From Paracoccaceae bacterium (GTDB lineage Bacteria; Pseudomonadota; Alphaproteobacteria; Rhodobacterales; Rhodobacteraceae): 6,449 bases of DNA. A program made the position numbers and the translations under genes. Positions 6,107 to 6,449 of this stretch are shown piece after piece. Location: NCBI GenBank assembly GCA_002400675.1, contig NVQY01000215.1, positions 1-6,449 on the forward strand, written 5' to 3'. The notes below the pieces were generated by a model. The model searched no databases and had not been told where the DNA came from. It saw nothing but the letters and a program-made list of their open reading frames with translations. Positions within the stretch are counted from its first letter, which is position 1; every line of letters starts with the position of its first letter.

Positions 6107-6113
6107 AACATAT

Positions 6114-6353
6114 ATGTCCCACACACCGCACGAACTGGCCGAAGAATTTCCCGACAAAGTAGACATCATGAGCGATCTGAAACAGACAGACGCGCATTTT
6201 TCCAAACTTTCCGACACCTATCACGAGGTAAACCGCGCCATTCACCGCGCCGAGACGAACGTCGAACCGGTCGAAGAACTGGCCGAGGTCGATCTGCGCA
6301 AGAAACGCGCCGCCCTCAAGGACGAGATCTGGGCACTCCTGTCAGACAAGTAA
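6114..6353 (+). CDS. DUF465 (YdcH-like) small protein
   Basis: A 79-residue, highly charged and probably all-helical protein with no signal peptide or membrane segment. It shows the DUF465/YdcH pattern along its whole length: PHELAEEFPDKVDIM near the start (5-19), LKQTDAHFSKLSDTYHEVN (22-40), AIHRAETNVEPVEE (42-55) and the C-terminal LRKKRAALKDEIWALL (61-76). Family proteins are 65-85 residues, so it appears complete. Their function is not established; the heptad-like hydrophobic spacing suggests a short coiled-coil hairpin, perhaps acting through oligomers or partner proteins. The start is fixed by a strong AAGGAG site. The gene stands alone with its own probable FNR-type promoter and is followed by a hairpin array, so it is likely monocistronic. 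Any role in low-oxygen growth is inferred from the promoter only. Confidence 0.9.
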   Translation: MSHTPHELAEEFPDKVDIMSDLKQTDAHFSKLSDTYHEVNRAIHRAETNVEPVEELAEVDLRKKRAALKDEIWALLSDK

Positions 6354-6364
6354 CGCGCCGACTC

Positions 6365-6387
6365 AATTTTCTTATAATAAGAAAATT
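6365..6387. repeat. AT-rich perfect inverted repeat after the DUF465 gene
   Basis: AATTTTCTTAT (6365-6375) and ATAAGAAAATT (6377-6387) are perfect inverted copies around one base; as a hairpin this gives about 10 bp with a 3-base TAA loop. It begins 11 bases after the stop codon. It is the first of three adjacent palindromes and is strikingly AT-rich against the surrounding sequence. Confidence 0.75.
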
Positions 6388-6388
6388 C

Positions 6389-6414
6389 AGCGGGCGGATT
6401 TCAATCCGCCCGCT
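6389..6414. terminator. GC-rich terminator-like hairpin
   Basis: AGCGGGCGGAT (6389-6399) and ATCCGCCCGCT (6404-6414) form a perfect 11-bp stem with loop TTCA. On the plus strand it is followed by six A and a mixed AT stretch, with a T6 run only at 6430-6435. On the minus strand it is followed by GAATTTTC, a short T-run. It probably ends transcription of the DUF465 gene and perhaps of a gene arriving from the right, but the T-tract is not in the canonical place for either strand. Confidence 0.6.
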
Positions 6415-6435
6415 AAAAAATTTGATAAATTTTTT
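6415..6435. repeat. All-AT-stem inverted repeat abutting the GC hairpin
   Basis: Six A and three T (6415-6423), a GAT loop, then three A and six T (6427-6435) make a perfect 9-bp A/T stem that starts at the very next base after the GC-rich stem. Its closing T6 run could act as the uridine tract of a composite terminator. The last 14 bases of the window after it show nothing recognisable. Confidence 0.7.
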
Positions 6436-6449
6436 GCCCCCGTAGCGAC

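Noticed and set aside
1..6449. CRISPR arrays, tRNA/rRNA genes, insertion sequences, prophage or toxin-antitoxin modules
   Set aside because: No regularly spaced repeats, cloverleaf-like segments, transposase motifs or paired small stress genes were seen on either strand.

Overview
The window looks like ordinary chromosome from an alphaproteobacterium, most likely a Rhodobacterales (Roseobacter/Rhodobacter-type) organism. The grounds are GC-rich coding sequence, third-position G/C bias in every gene, the character of the proteins (MgtE, a TIGR00282 phosphoesterase with the LGDHAFDQKD variant, a DUF465/YdcH small protein) and an FnrL-like promoter site. I see no phage, transposase, CRISPR, rRNA or tRNA sequence. 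This is inference from protein resemblance, not from a database search.

Layout. The first 165 bases are the 5' end of a leftward gene, probably guanine deaminase, cut by the window edge. A 135-base divergent intergenic region separates it from a rightward run of four genes: mgtE (Mg2+ transporter), a 5-formyltetrahydrofolate cyclo-ligase, a YmdB/TIGR00282-type metallophosphoesterase and an EamA/DMT permease. The first pair overlaps by ATGA and the last pair by GTGA, so both are probably translationally coupled. A 91-base gap with a perfect 8-bp hairpin lies between the ligase and the phosphoesterase. After the DMT gene, a 120-base gap holds one long hairpin-forming sequence, followed by a large SLC13-family permease with two cytosolic TrkA-C (RCK_C) domains. 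A 105-base gap with a well-positioned FNR-type promoter then leads to a 79-residue DUF465 (YdcH-like) gene. The window ends in an array of three perfect inverted repeats, the middle one GC-rich and terminator-like.

How the genes fit together. The mgtE to DMT cluster joins Mg2+ uptake, folate repair, a metal-dependent phosphoesterase and a metabolite exporter/importer. The linkage is physical and translational rather than an evident pathway. The SLC13 permease and the DUF465 gene probably have their own control signals.

The most interesting material is non-coding. It comprises (1) the 102-base hairpin before the SLC13 gene, whose wobble pairs favour a plus-strand RNA structure; (2) an FNR-like box centred exactly 41.5 bases upstream of the start predicted from a TAACAT -10 element, before the DUF465 gene; (3) the three back-to-back hairpins at the right end; and (4) a perfect hairpin upstream of the phosphoesterase start, which lacks a visible Shine-Dalgarno. 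I found no convincing new multi-gene system.
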